Of a DNA stretch of 64,000 bases, positions 45,284-55,726 are shown piece by piece (position 1 is the stretch's first letter; each line of letters begins with the position of its first letter). Made by a program: the position numbers and the translations under genes. Source of the DNA: Mesorhizobium loti CJ3sym (lineage in GTDB: Bacteria; Pseudomonadota; Alphaproteobacteria; Rhizobiales; Rhizobiaceae). The notes beneath the pieces are model-generated. The model was not told the origin of the DNA, searched no databases, and saw only the letters and a list, made by a program, of their open reading frames with translations. The stretch is taken from positions 1 through 64,000 of the forward strand of contig NZ_AXAL01000013.1 of NCBI RefSeq assembly GCF_000472785.1. Direction: 5' to 3'.

Positions 45284-46819
45284 ATGAGTACTATCACTAT
45301 CCGCAACCTGGATGACAGCGTGAAGCAAGCGCTTCGCGAACGCGCTGCAGCGCGTGGCGTCTCGATGGAACAGGAGGTGCGGGACGCCCTTCGCGAGATG
45401 ACGCTTGCCGAGTTGCAGGATGGGGCTGGGCGATTAAAAGCGTCCCGCGATGAATTCTTGGCGCTCGGGCAGAGACTGAAACATCCCAAAGTCGTCAAAG
45501 CGGTCAGCCAAGCCGAGCGGGACGAGGACGTCGTTACGGCGGAAGAAATCCTGGAATTTGGCAGACGACTGCAAAGAGCGGGTTTCACGAGCCTCTCCGA
45601 CAAGCGCATCCTGCTCATTATCGGCGGTGGCATCGCCGCCTACAAGGCGCTCGACCTGATCCGCCGTCTGCGCGAGCGTGGCGCGGCTGTGCGGGTGGTG
45701 ATGACCGCTGCGGCGCAGGAATTTGTCACCACCCTGTCTGTCGGCGCGCTCTCGGCCGATCATGTCTTCACCGAACTGTTCGACCGCAATGACGAGCACG
45801 ATGTCGGTCACATCAGGCTGTCGCGCGAGGCCGATCTTTTGGTGGTCGCTCCCGCCACTGCCGATTTGATGGCCAAGCTTGCCAACGGCCACGCCAACGA
45901 TCTGGCCTCGACCGTGCTCATCGCCACCGACAAGCCGGTGCTGATGGCGCCGGCGATGAACCCCAGAATGTGGGCACATCCGGCCACCCGCCGCAACCGC
46001 GCGACACTGGGCAAGGACGGCATTGCCTTTGTCGGCCCGGCCAGGGGCGAGATGGCCGAGAGCAACGAGGCCGGCGAAGGCCGTATGGCCGAACCGCTGG
46101 AGATCGTCGCCGCGGTCGAAGCGCTGCTCGATGCTGGCCCCAGGCCGCTGACGGGCCGCAAGATCATCGTCACTTCCGGCCCGACGCACGAACCGATCGA
46201 CCCGGTGCGCTATATCGCCAACCGTTCATCCGGTAAGCAGGGCCACGCCATCGCGGCGGCTTTGGCAAGGCTCGGCGCTGATGTGCGCCTTGTCTCCGGC
46301 CCCGTCGGCATCGCCGATCCAGCCGGCGTGAAGACCGTCCATGTCGAGCGCGCGCAGGAGATGCGCGATGCGGTCGAACAGCTTCTGCCCGCCGACGCGG
46401 CAGTGTTCGTCGCTGCTGTCGCTGACTGGCGCAGCGAGAATTCGGCCGGCGAGAAGATCAAGAAGGTGGCGGGCGAAGGCCCGCCCGTGCTGCGCATGGT
46501 CGAAAATCCCGACATCCTGGCAGGCGTCGGTCATCACAGCCAGCGACCCGGCCTCGTCGTCGGCTTCGCTGCCGAGACGCAGGATCTCCTGCGTAACGCC
46601 GAGGCCAAGCTCAGGAAGAAAGGCGCCGATTTCATCGTCGCCAACGATGTGTCGCACGAAAGCGGTATCGGCCCTTCAGGCGTGATGGGCGGTGATCGCA
46701 ACCGGGTGCGGATCGTATCGAAGGCCGGCGTCGAGGAATGGCCCGAGATGACCAAGGACGAGGTGGCGGCGCGGCTCGCCGCCCTCATTGCCGAGCGGTT
46801 GAAAACGATTGTCGTGTGA
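45284..46819 (+). CDS. coaBC: RHH antitoxin domain fused to CoaBC (phosphopantothenoylcysteine synthase/decarboxylase)
   Basis: The 511-residue protein starts with a FitA-like ribbon-helix-helix domain (TITIRNLDDSVKQALRERAA, residues 3-40) and a 60-residue helical linker. CoaC follows from about residue 105 (GGGIAAYK 114-121, catalytic HIRLS, MAPAMNPRMW). Last is CoaB from about 290 (TSGPTHEPIDPVRYIANRSS, AAVADWRSEN). It makes 4'-phosphopantetheine from 4'-phosphopantothenate and cysteine. A usual CoaBC is about 400 residues. The normal start position aligns with ACG at 45587 (TSLSDKRILL), and no ATG, GTG or TTG in frame lies near it, so the fused form should be the product. AGGGAG precedes the ATG at 45284. 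Confidence 0.92.
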   Translation: MSTITIRNLDDSVKQALRERAAARGVSMEQEVRDALREMTLAELQDGAGRLKASRDEFLALGQRLKHPKVVKAVSQAERDEDVVTAEEILEFGRRLQRAGFTSLSDKRILLIIGGGIAAYKALDLIRRLRERGAAVRVVMTAAAQEFVTTLSVGALSADHVFTELFDRNDEHDVGHIRLSREADLLVVAPATADLMAKLANGHANDLASTVLIATDKPVLMAPAMNPRMWAHPATRRNRATLGKDGIAFVGPARGEMAESNEAGEGRMAEPLEIVAAVEALLDAGPRPLTGRKIIVTSGPTHEPIDPVRYIANRSSGKQGHAIAAALARLGADVRLVSGPVGIADPAGVKTVHVERAQEMRDAVEQLLPADAAVFVAAVADWRSENSAGEKIKKVAGEGPPVLRMVENPDILAGVGHHSQRPGLVVGFAAETQDLLRNAEAKLRKKGADFIVANDVSHESGIGPSGVMGGDRNRVRIVSKAGVEEWPEMTKDEVAARLAALIAERLKTIVV

Positions 46820-46868
46820 GGTGTTGGCGGAAGCGTCAACACTCTGTTGCTTACAGCGGTCTAAGCCG

Positions 46869-47450
46869 TCAGTTGGCCAGGAGTTCCGCTGTGCGGGCGA
46901 GCGCCCCGCTAAAACCATTGAGCGGAATGGAAAAGCTCACCGCTTGCCCGGTATCCGCCGCGAAGGCGTCGATCTTCAGCGTGGTGCCTGCCTTGAGCAG
47001 TGGCGTGACATTGCCATCGAAAGCCACCGGCACCAGGCAGCCGACCACCTGGCAGGTGTTGAACGGCAGGCTGCCATCCAGTTTCTGGTCATCAATGGTC
47101 AGGTTGACGCCCTTGGCCAAGGCCAGGCCGAACGGCAGCGCAAGGGTTCCCGTCGCATCGTCACCGGTCTTGCTCGACAGCTCGATCGCCAGCAGGCGCT
47201 GGTTGTTTTGCTTGTTGAACTGCTGGTGCGAAAGGCTGCAGACCTTGTTCGTGCCCGATATCTGGCAATTGACCGTCCAGTCGCCGTGGGTTTCGGACAA
47301 GGCCGATGCACCGCCGGGCAGTTGCGGAACATCCGCTACCGCGGGCGGCGTTGCCGCCACCTTGTCGCCCTTGGTCTGCGCGGCAACAGCCGGCGGACCG
47401 ACAATAGCGGCAACACCCAGCATCGCTGCAAAATACGCGTATTTCCTCAT
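46869..47450 (-). CDS. IalB-family (invasion-associated locus B) secreted protein
   Basis: This 193-residue exported protein has a signal peptide (cleaved after VAA near residue 24). The IalB family features are GDWTVNCQ, KVCSLSHQQ and FNTCQVVGCLVPVAF, with four conserved Cys for disulfides. Rhizobial members are periplasmic and of unclear function; Bartonella IalB affects erythrocyte invasion. It lies 35 bp downstream of the giant autotransporter gene and is probably cotranscribed with it. ATG at 47450 has GGGAGGGGG upstream. Confidence 0.88.
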   Translation of the reverse strand: MRKYAYFAAMLGVAAIVGPPAVAAQTKGDKVAATPPAVADVPQLPGGASALSETHGDWTVNCQISGTNKVCSLSHQQFNKQNNQRLLAIELSSKTGDDATGTLALPFGLALAKGVNLTIDDQKLDGSLPFNTCQVVGCLVPVAFDGNVTPLLKAGTTLKIDAFAADTGQAVSFSIPLNGFSGALARTAELLAN

Positions 47451-47485
47451 CAAGCCCCCTCCCGCCCGGCTCCGTCTCGAGCCAG

Positions 47486-50400
47486 CTAGAAACTGACCTT
47501 GAGAGACGCGCTGACCGCGTTCTGTTTTACCGTTTCACCGAAGGCGCCATTGTATCTGACCGACAAGCCGACGCCGTTGACGCCATTCAGCTCTATGCCG
47601 GCGCCGACCCGATAGAGCGGCGAATCGACGGCTTCCGTCAAGTGCAATGCAGGATTGCCGGGCAGATTCTCCGCCGCAGCGAAGCGGCCTTCGATCTCCC
47701 ACTCCTTGTTGGAAAACTCCGCCCCTGCCTTGCCGTAGATGCGGACACTGGCGAGGTCGCTGATCGGAATGTCGGCGCCAATCTCCAGCGCAGGCGTTGC
47801 GGAATAGTAGGTATTGGCCGAGCCGTCGAAGTTGAAAGCCGCGACCGAGCCCTCCTCCGTGCCTGAGACACGCAACCATCGCGCGTCGAATTGCACGGTC
47901 GGCTGCAAATAGAACGCACCCATCTCCTGGGTGAAGCCCAACCGCGCCGAACCACCGAACATCGCGGTCTTCTGCGTGTAGGTAACGCTGCTGCCGATAC
48001 CTGGCAGCTTTTGCTCATCCAGATAATCGCCCACCAACGTTTCGCCGGGAATGAAGAATGCCGGATCGATATGGGTGTCGCGTTCACCCTTGAACGAACC
48101 CGTACCGCCACCGACTGCGAAGTCGACGAAGTAATTCTTGTTGGTATATTTGGCCAGCGCGTAGGCCTGCCAGGCCTCACCGGTGGTCTCCGACAGCTGG
48201 GCTCCATTAAAGCCAATCTTGGAATCGAACTCGGTGCGGCCGATGGTGGCACCCAGCGACCAGTTCTGGCCAATCTCGCCGATGCCGCCAAGCGACATTG
48301 TTTTTTCGGTATCATCGCGGCTGGTGGTTCCCGCACCCGCGTCACGGCTGTATTCGCCCTGCGGGGTAATCGTTGCCCAGATGCAGCGCCCATCTTGGTT
48401 CTTGGAGGCCGGACCGGTGCATTCGCGCGCCGTCTCCAACATGGTTTCGGCTTCGCGGTTGATCATGTCGAACGTATGCACGGCATAGTGCGGCGTCAGC
48501 CGGGTCAAAGCGGCGCCAATCTCTGCTTTGCTCGGCAGGAAGCGCAACAGATTGATCAGCCGCGCCATCGGATTGTCCGGAGTCGACGCTGCCTCGACGT
48601 CATCCAGATACTGCGCCATCTGGTACACGCCCGGATCGCTGACGCCGGCTTGCGGATCTTGCGCCAGCTGGAGGAAAGTCTGGTTGTTGGTGGTAAGCAC
48701 CAGATCGGTGCTATTTTCGACCTTGAACACGAAATTGAAGCCTGCCGCCGGATGCTCCACGGGCATCGTTGCAACGATGCCGTCGTCGGTCATCGCAGAG
48801 CCCGTAGCGACCTTGTAGCTGGTAAACAACTTGTCGATGGACAGGAAGTTGAGAGGCGCGGTGCCATCGAACTTGCCTGTATCAGTTAAGACAACAGCAT
48901 CGGTGGTCTGGCTGTTGAGGTCGATATCGGTGACGAACTTGCCGCCAAAATCCTGAGTGAAGCCACCGCCGACATTGACCGTCGCAACCACACCAATGCC
49001 CTGGTTGGTATAGAGTCCGTCATTGGTAAACAGCCCGCCGCCGAGATCGATGGTCTTGAGACCGACCATCGAGGCATCCGCAAAATTGTGGAAGCTGTTG
49101 TTGCCGCCGCCAAGATCGATATTGCCGATGACGCGGCCGAGGGTGCCGCCCATCGGCGAATTGTCGACATGGTCATCGCCCGACGTGCCGGTGATGGCGA
49201 ACGGACTGAATTGGTCCAGCAGCGATTCCAGGATCGCGTCTGTCGGCACCACCGGACCCGGCGCCACCAGGAAGGTTTTGAACGCCGGAAGCTGGGAAGC
49301 CTGGATCTGAAATGTTGGCGTTGCGCCCATCGCGTAGAGCAGACTGTGATTGGTCAGCGTGTTGTCGGCACCACCGACCAGCATAGCCGCCACACCGGTT
49401 CCCGCGCCGCCAATCGTATACTGCCCATTCAGATTGATGGCGATGTTGCCCTTGGCGCCCTTGGCTGTGCTTTCGCCATAGGCGGCCACGGAATCAGCCC
49501 CCTGTGCGAATAGGCTGTCACCCGCGGTCAGGGTAACGGCATGCGCGTCGCCGATGCCGGTGGCGCTTTGTCCAAACATTGCATACGAACTTGCGCCCTT
49601 GACCCAGACCTGGCTGTCGGTGCTTGCGGAGGCTGCCATCGCATCGCCGATGCCGCCTCGCGAGCCGGCCGCCGAACCGCCCATGGTCAGCGAATCCGTG
49701 CCGCCGGCGCCGCCGCCGCCGCCGACCGCCTGGGCAACGATGCCATGCGCACGGTCGCCATCGGTCTCGATCGCGCCGGATTGGATGATCGTGACGATGC
49801 CGCCCGTGCCCTTGGTGCCGCCGGGCGTGTTGAAGCCAATGGCATTCGGCCCGCCACCATCATCATCGGCGCCGAAGCGGCCAAAGCCGGCACCACCGAT
49901 GCCGCCACCGCCACCCACCGACTGCGCGAAGATCGCAATGGAGTCCTTGCCGGTCGTCGTGATGGTGCCCGTGCGGATGACAGTGACGTCGCCGCCGTCG
50001 CCACCTTTTCCGCCGGTGCCGCCAATCGCCAGCGCATTCGAGCTCTTGCCCTTGGCATCGCCACCGTAGCCGCCGCCTCCACCCACCGATTGCGCGACCA
50101 CACCGTGCGCGCGCTCGCCATGCGTGATGATGCTGCCGGAAACGGTGACGTCGACATTGCCGCCATTGCCGCCCCGGCCGCCAAGGCCGCCAAGTTGCAG
50201 TGCTACCGAATCCTCTCCGGCCGTGTCGGCCGACACCACGCCGCCGTATCCGCCGCCGCCCCCGATGGATTGGGCGAAGATGCCGATAGCCCCGTCTTTC
50301 ATGGTTTCGATGGCGCCGTCATTGTTCACGGTGACATGGCCGCCATTTGCGGCATCGCCCGCCAGAGCAGAAAACGCGCCGCCGATTGTCATATCGGCCT

Positions 50401-53400
50401 TGGATGCATTGGCGGCCGCACCCGATGCACCGCCGCCGCCGCCGACCGATTGCGCGAAGATGCCGTGCGAGAGATAGCCCAGGGTTGTGATCGTGCCATG
50501 ATTGTCGACAAGCACGTCGCCGCCGCGGCTGCCTGAGCCACCCAAGCCGCCGATCGACAACGTCACCGAAGTCTCGGCACTGCCCGTCTCTGTCGAGCCA
50601 CCGCCCGCCGCACCGCCGCCGCCGCCTATCGATTGGGCGAAGATGCCGTAAGAATTGTCGCCCTTTGTCAGGATCGTGCCCGACTTGGCGTTGGTGACAT
50701 GAACGAGATCGCTGAAGCCGCCGGCACCGCCAGCACCGCCGAGGCTGAATGTTATGGCCACGTTTGCATCTTTGGCGGAGGTGCCTGAAGCACCGCCGAC
50801 GCCGCCGCTGCCGCCGATCGACTGCGCCAGGATACCATGCGAATAGGCCTTCTCGGTATGGATATAGCCGTCGTTCTCAACGTTCACCTTGCCGCCATTG
50901 CCGGCAACCTCGCCTGATCCGCCAAGCGAGAGATTTACGCTCACTTCCGAGGAGTCCGTCTTGCCGGTGCTCTGGCCAGCACCGCCAGCGCCACCGCCAC
51001 CGCCGACCGACTGCGCGAAGATGCCGATAGATCGCTCCTGCTTGGTCCAGATCTCGCCTGAGGCAAGATTGGTGACATCGACTTGCAAACCGTTGCCGCC
51101 GCCGCCGCCCGCGCCGCCAAGCGCGCCACCGATTGCATATTTGCCAATGACCCCCGATGTCGCCGACCCGCCAACGCCGCCGCCGCCGCCTATGGAATTG
51201 GCTGAGATGCCGTATGAATCCGCGCCATCCGTCACGATCAGGCTGTGGTTCGTCACCGAAACCGTGCCGCCATTGCCGGCGCCGCCGGCGGCAAGGCCGA
51301 TCGCCGCGCCAATGCCCACCGACGTGTCACCTTCGCTGCCGCCGCCGACGATCTCCTCGTCGGTCGAGGCCGCACCGCCGCCGCCACCGCCGCCGCCGAC
51401 CGACATTGCCAGGATGCCGATCGAATTGAAGCCCTGGGTGCGAATCTCGCCTGAATTGTCGACATGCACGCCGGTGCAGATGACGTTGCCGCCACCGTCC
51501 AGTTTCGAGCACGCCGCGTCGTTGCCGGAACCGCCTTTGCCGCCAATGCCGACATTGACGGTGACGCTGGTGTCGCTGGTGCCGCCGACGTGGAAGGCCT
51601 TGGCATTGCTCGCCCCACCCATGCCGCCGCCGCCGCCCAGCGATTGCGCCACGATGCCCGAGGAGAAGTCGCCCGTCGTTGTCAGGTTGCCGCTGTTGAT
51701 CACATCGACCGCGCCCGACGTATTGCCCGAGCCGCCGCCGCCGCCGACACCAACATTGACCGCGACGTTCACGTCGCTGCCGCTGAGATCCGCCGTCGCG
51801 CCGTTGGTGGAACCACCGTTGCCGCCACCGCCACCGACTGACTGCGCAAGGATCGCCGCGCTCATGTCGCCGGCGGTCTGCACCGTCATTGCGTTGGTCA
51901 CATGGACATCGCCGGAGATATTGCCCTTACCGCCGCCGCCACCGATGCTGACCGTTGCATTGACGCTGACATTGGCACCGAAACCGCCCGCCGCCGCCCA
52001 GGAATCGCCGCCATTGCCGCCGCTGCCGGCGACCGACTGGGCGAGAATTCCGACAGCTTGATAGCCGCTGGTGACGATGCTGCCGCCGCTTTTTTGGCCG
52101 GTCTCGACGATCACCAGGTCGCTGCGACCGCCATCGCCGCCCCAACCGCCGACCGTCACGCCGAGGGCGATGCTGACGTTGGTGCTGACGGCGCCAGTCA
52201 TGGTCGCTGCGCGCCCGCCGTTGCCACCACCGCCGCCGATCGATTGCGCAACGATGCCACCCGAACCGACTGCATCGGTGTCTGCGATGATATTGCCATC
52301 CGCCTTTACAGTGACCTTGCCGCCGGGACCGCCGTTCCCGCCGGTGCCGCCTACCGAGACGCCTAACGCCCCTGACGCATAGAAACCAGCGCTGAAGGCA
52401 CCGGAATAGGCATTGCCACCATTGCCGCCGCTGCCGCCGACGGATTGCGCAAGGATACCTTTGGAGCCGGCTCCGCCGACATGGATGTCGCCCATATGGG
52501 TGACGGTTACCTGATCGCTGAGGTTGGCGTCGCCACCGCCGCCGCCGATCGCGACGGCCGCCGCGCCGAAGGCGCCGACGGCAACCGACCCGGTGCTGCC
52601 GCCATTGCCGCCACCACCGCCCACCGATTGCGCCAGAATTCCATTCGAAAGTGCGCCCCTGGTCGTGATGTTGGCGTTGTTCACGACATCGACGACGCCA
52701 CCTGCGCCACCTGCGCCACCTGAACCACCAACGCCGACAGCGGCGAAAAGCCCGGCCGCAAGGGAAAATCCGCCGTCGCCGCCCGAGCCGCCGACTGATT
52801 GCGCGAAGATGCCGTTGGAAAGGTCGCCGCTGGTGTCGATCTTGCCGGTGTTTCCGACATGCACCTTCACACCCTTGCCGCCCGACGAACCGCTGCCGCC
52901 TAGCGACAGGGATGGTCCGCCAGCCGCCAGGGCGAAGCCGCCTGAACCACCGCCGCCGCCGATCGATTGCGCCTGGATACCATGTGACTGGATGCCTTTT
53001 GTCGTGACATCGGCGCCATTGGTGAGATCGACGGTGTTGCCATCGCCTCCGCCCGCACCTTTACCTGCAATGCTGACATTGAGCCCGAAACTGCCGGACG
53101 CAGTGCCGCCGCCCGTGCCACCCCCGCCGCCGATCGACTGTGCCAGGATGCCGGTCGAACGATCCTTCATGGTCAGGATCGTGCCATGATCGATGCTGAC
53201 GGTCACAGTGTTCGCGCCGCCCGCGCCGCCGGCCTTGCCGCCGATGCCGACTGAGGCGGCGGCCGACAGGTTGAACGAAAAGCCGCCATTGCCGCCGCCG
53301 CCGCCGATCGATTGCACGATAAGGCCGGCCGAGTCGGCTTCATGCGTGGTGATGATGGTGCTTGCTGAATGATACTCTACAGCGCCGGCCCCGCCGCCGC

Positions 53401-55726
53401 CCGCTGCACTGCCGCCGACGCCCACCGTAAGGCCAAGACTGACGCCGATGACACCACCGCCATTGCCGCCGCCGCCGCCGATCGACTGCACGATGATGCC
53501 GGCAGAGCGTTCTCCGAAGGTCTCAACGGAGCCGTTGTAAGTGGTGTGTACGGCAACGCCTGAGGCGGCCTTGCCGCCACTGCCGCCAACGCCGAGATTT
53601 GCTATCGCAGCGAATGTCCCGGCGAAGCCGCCATTGCCGCCGCCGCCGCCCACCGACTGAACGATCAAGCCTGCCGAGTCCGCTCCATGCGTGGTGATCG
53701 ACTGATTTCCGCCGTCTGGCGTGCGGAAGAACACCTCGCCGCCATCGCCACCCTTGCTGCCGGAACCACCAACGCCGACGCTGGCGCCAAAGCTGCCGGC
53801 GACGACAAAGCCGCCATTGCCGCCGCCACCGCCAAGCGATTGTGCGATAATGCCGGACGAACGATCCTGGAATGTCTCAACATTGCCGCCGGACGTTACA
53901 TCTACCTTCTTGCCGACACCGCCGGCATCTCCCTGGCCACCGACGCCGACCGCGACGACGCCGGCACCGCTGAGAGCGAAACCACCATTGCCGCCGCCGC
54001 CACCGACCGACTGCGCCAGAATACCGGTCGAGTCGACGCCGTGTGTCTTAACCGTCGCATTGGCAATATTGTAGGTCACTGTATCGCCGTCGCCGGCCGC
54101 GCCACCGCTGCCGCCGATTGCTATCGAGGCAATAGCACCAGCTGCGAAGCTGCCACCGCCATTACCGCCACCGCCGCCGACCGACTGCGCCAGGATGCCG
54201 ATCGCAGAACTGCCGGTCGTGCTGACCGAGGCGCCAGAACCGGCCTGATTGACATTAACAACGCCGCCATTGCCACCGGTGCCGCCGCCACCGCCAATGG
54301 CGACCGCGATGTTGGCGCCTGCCGAAATCGCGAAGCCGCCATTGCCGCCGCCGCCGCCGACCGATTGTGCCAGCACGCCGGTTGCCCCGTCGCCGCGGCC
54401 GTCATTGCCGGTGGTGATGGTGCCACCGACATTGGCATTGACCGTACCGCCGGTACCCCCGCCCCCCGCCCTGCCGCCTAACGCGACGACACCGACGGCG
54501 CCGCCGCCATCGCCACCGCCGCCGCCCACCGATTCGACAAGCATGCCGATTGCGCCGGTGCCGTTAGTGGTTATCGTGCCATCATTTGTGCCGGTGGCGG
54601 TGTTGCCATTGTTGCCGGCGGCCCCGGCGCCGCCGCCACCGAAAAGACCGAATGCACCGCCCCCGTCGCCGCCGCCGCCGCCGATGGACTGCACGACCAT
54701 GCCGCTGGCGAAATCACCTCTGGTGATGATGCTGCCGGTGCTGGTATTGGTACCGTCGACGGTTCCGCCGTTGGTCGCAGCTCCGCCATTACCGCCATTG
54801 GATATGATGCCTGGACCGCCCCTGCCGTTGCCTCCGGTCCCACCGGCCGAGCGAACCAGCATACCGTAGGAGAACATTCCACCTGTATCGACCGATCCCG
54901 CATTGTTGGCCGAAGCGGCACCGCCTGAATTCCCGTTGCCACCGTTTCCGCCGGCGCCGATAACGGTCACATCGAAATCGCCGCCCTGACCGCCATTGCC
55001 ACCGCTTGCATCCGAATAGATACCGTATGATCGATTGCCGGTAGTAACGATTGTGCTGGTGGATGAGGCTTTGGCGCTGGCGGTGCCACCGGCCCCGCCA
55101 CTGCCGGCATCACCGGACTCGGCGGTCGCTGCCGCATCGGCTGATCCGCCATCGCCGCCATTACCGCCTTTGGCGGTCGCGGCGACACCGAAGTGATTGT
55201 CCCCATTGGTCGAAAGATTGGCGTTGTTGGTAATGTCGACGGTCCCGCCATGACCGCCATTCCCGCCCTCACCGCCATTGGTATGCAAGGGAGTGCCGAT
55301 GCTGCCTTCGCCGCCATTGCCGCCCTTGCCGCCATTGGCGGTGCCAACATAGGCGGAAGCTCCGACATTGAGTTGATCCGCGTTGTTGGTGTTGACAATA
55401 GCATGGCCGTCGTCACCATTGTCGCCATCGACATCGTAGCCGCCGCCACGATCGGGCGCCGCCGCTCCATTTTGATCGATCACAACCTGTGCATGGACGA
55501 TACCAGTCGAAAGCGAGGAAAGCCACACCAGCGCCGTCGCGCCAAGCAACAACGCAAGACGTTTCGGCAAAATGGCGAAACGGTAATTCGCACGGCCTGC
55601 GCACTCCTTAGGCGAAGCCGCTTCCTGATTTTCGGGGCTTCCCAAGACAAAGGCATTGCCTGGTTCATGACGGGTTGACCCGCCGGACGGAGAACGCGCA
55701 GCATCACGCTTCAACAACAAAGCCAT
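47486..55726 (-). CDS. Giant glycine-rich autotransporter (2746 aa)
   Basis: The protein has an extended N-terminal leader with a hydrophobic signal (LALLLGATALVWLSSL, about residues 55-72, cleavage after VHA). The passenger of about 1900 residues holds roughly 29 copies of a unit ending GI.AQSVGGGGGNGG. A spacer follows, then a C-terminal 12-strand autotransporter barrel (from about residue 2440) ending in LKVSF with terminal Phe. It should be displayed at the outer surface as an adhesin-like beta-helix. The Gly-rich repeats suggest gene expansion by recombination. GGGGG precedes the start; a 24-bp palindrome lies 225 bp upstream. Confidence 0.93.
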   Translation of the reverse strand: MALLLKRDAARSPSGGSTRHEPGNAFVLGSPENQEAASPKECAGRANYRFAILPKRLALLLGATALVWLSSLSTGIVHAQVVIDQNGAAAPDRGGGYDVDGDNGDDGHAIVNTNNADQLNVGASAYVGTANGGKGGNGGEGSIGTPLHTNGGEGGNGGHGGTVDITNNANLSTNGDNHFGVAATAKGGNGGDGGSADAAATAESGDAGSGGAGGTASAKASSTSTIVTTGNRSYGIYSDASGGNGGQGGDFDVTVIGAGGNGGNGNSGGAASANNAGSVDTGGMFSYGMLVRSAGGTGGNGRGGPGIISNGGNGGAATNGGTVDGTNTSTGSIITRGDFASGMVVQSIGGGGGDGGGAFGLFGGGGAGAAGNNGNTATGTNDGTITTNGTGAIGMLVESVGGGGGDGGGAVGVVALGGRAGGGGTGGTVNANVGGTITTGNDGRGDGATGVLAQSVGGGGGNGGFAISAGANIAVAIGGGGGTGGNGGVVNVNQAGSGASVSTTGSSAIGILAQSVGGGGGNGGGSFAAGAIASIAIGGSGGAAGDGDTVTYNIANATVKTHGVDSTGILAQSVGGGGGNGGFALSGAGVVAVGVGGQGDAGGVGKKVDVTSGGNVETFQDRSSGIIAQSLGGGGGNGGFVVAGSFGASVGVGGSGSKGGDGGEVFFRTPDGGNQSITTHGADSAGLIVQSVGGGGGNGGFAGTFAAIANLGVGGSGGKAASGVAVHTTYNGSVETFGERSAGIIVQSIGGGGGNGGGVIGVSLGLTVGVGGSAAGGGGAGAVEYHSASTIITTHEADSAGLIVQSIGGGGGNGGFSFNLSAAASVGIGGKAGGAGGANTVTVSIDHGTILTMKDRSTGILAQSIGGGGGTGGGTASGSFGLNVSIAGKGAGGGDGNTVDLTNGADVTTKGIQSHGIQAQSIGGGGGSGGFALAAGGPSLSLGGSGSSGGKGVKVHVGNTGKIDTSGDLSNGIFAQSVGGSGGDGGFSLAAGLFAAVGVGGSGGAGGAGGVVDVVNNANITTRGALSNGILAQSVGGGGGNGGSTGSVAVGAFGAAAVAIGGGGGDANLSDQVTVTHMGDIHVGGAGSKGILAQSVGGSGGNGGNAYSGAFSAGFYASGALGVSVGGTGGNGGPGGKVTVKADGNIIADTDAVGSGGIVAQSIGGGGGNGGRAATMTGAVSTNVSIALGVTVGGWGGDGGRSDLVIVETGQKSGGSIVTSGYQAVGILAQSVAGSGGNGGDSWAAAGGFGANVSVNATVSIGGGGGKGNISGDVHVTNAMTVQTAGDMSAAILAQSVGGGGGNGGSTNGATADLSGSDVNVAVNVGVGGGGGSGNTSGAVDVINSGNLTTTGDFSSGIVAQSLGGGGGMGGASNAKAFHVGGTSDTSVTVNVGIGGKGGSGNDAACSKLDGGGNVICTGVHVDNSGEIRTQGFNSIGILAMSVGGGGGGGGAASTDEEIVGGGSEGDTSVGIGAAIGLAAGGAGNGGTVSVTNHSLIVTDGADSYGISANSIGGGGGVGGSATSGVIGKYAIGGALGGAGGGGGNGLQVDVTNLASGEIWTKQERSIGIFAQSVGGGGGAGGAGQSTGKTDSSEVSVNLSLGGSGEVAGNGGKVNVENDGYIHTEKAYSHGILAQSIGGSGGVGGASGTSAKDANVAITFSLGGAGGAGGFSDLVHVTNAKSGTILTKGDNSYGIFAQSIGGGGGAAGGGSTETGSAETSVTLSIGGLGGSGSRGGDVLVDNHGTITTLGYLSHGIFAQSVGGGGGASGAAANASKADMTIGGAFSALAGDAANGGHVTVNNDGAIETMKDGAIGIFAQSIGGGGGYGGVVSADTAGEDSVALQLGGLGGRGGNGGNVDVTVSGSIITHGERAHGVVAQSVGGGGGYGGDAKGKSSNALAIGGTGGKGGDGGDVTVIRTGTITTTGKDSIAIFAQSVGGGGGIGGAGFGRFGADDDGGGPNAIGFNTPGGTKGTGGIVTIIQSGAIETDGDRAHGIVAQAVGGGGGAGGTDSLTMGGSAAGSRGGIGDAMAASASTDSQVWVKGASSYAMFGQSATGIGDAHAVTLTAGDSLFAQGADSVAAYGESTAKGAKGNIAINLNGQYTIGGAGTGVAAMLVGGADNTLTNHSLLYAMGATPTFQIQASQLPAFKTFLVAPGPVVPTDAILESLLDQFSPFAITGTSGDDHVDNSPMGGTLGRVIGNIDLGGGNNSFHNFADASMVGLKTIDLGGGLFTNDGLYTNQGIGVVATVNVGGGFTQDFGGKFVTDIDLNSQTTDAVVLTDTGKFDGTAPLNFLSIDKLFTSYKVATGSAMTDDGIVATMPVEHPAAGFNFVFKVENSTDLVLTTNNQTFLQLAQDPQAGVSDPGVYQMAQYLDDVEAASTPDNPMARLINLLRFLPSKAEIGAALTRLTPHYAVHTFDMINREAETMLETARECTGPASKNQDGRCIWATITPQGEYSRDAGAGTTSRDDTEKTMSLGGIGEIGQNWSLGATIGRTEFDSKIGFNGAQLSETTGEAWQAYALAKYTNKNYFVDFAVGGGTGSFKGERDTHIDPAFFIPGETLVGDYLDEQKLPGIGSSVTYTQKTAMFGGSARLGFTQEMGAFYLQPTVQFDARWLRVSGTEEGSVAAFNFDGSANTYYSATPALEIGADIPISDLASVRIYGKAGAEFSNKEWEIEGRFAAAENLPGNPALHLTEAVDSPLYRVGAGIELNGVNGVGLSVRYNGAFGETVKQNAVSASLKVSF

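Noticed and set aside
49541..54481. Long Ala/Pro-rich frames opposite the autotransporter
   Set aside because: They are the complements of Gly codons (GGC/GCC) and have no start context or recognisable domain.
47486..55726. Regularly spaced short repeats resembling a CRISPR or minisatellite array
   Set aside because: The repeats are imperfect, in frame and encode the QSVGGGGG protein motif; there are no unique spacers of constant length and no cas genes.
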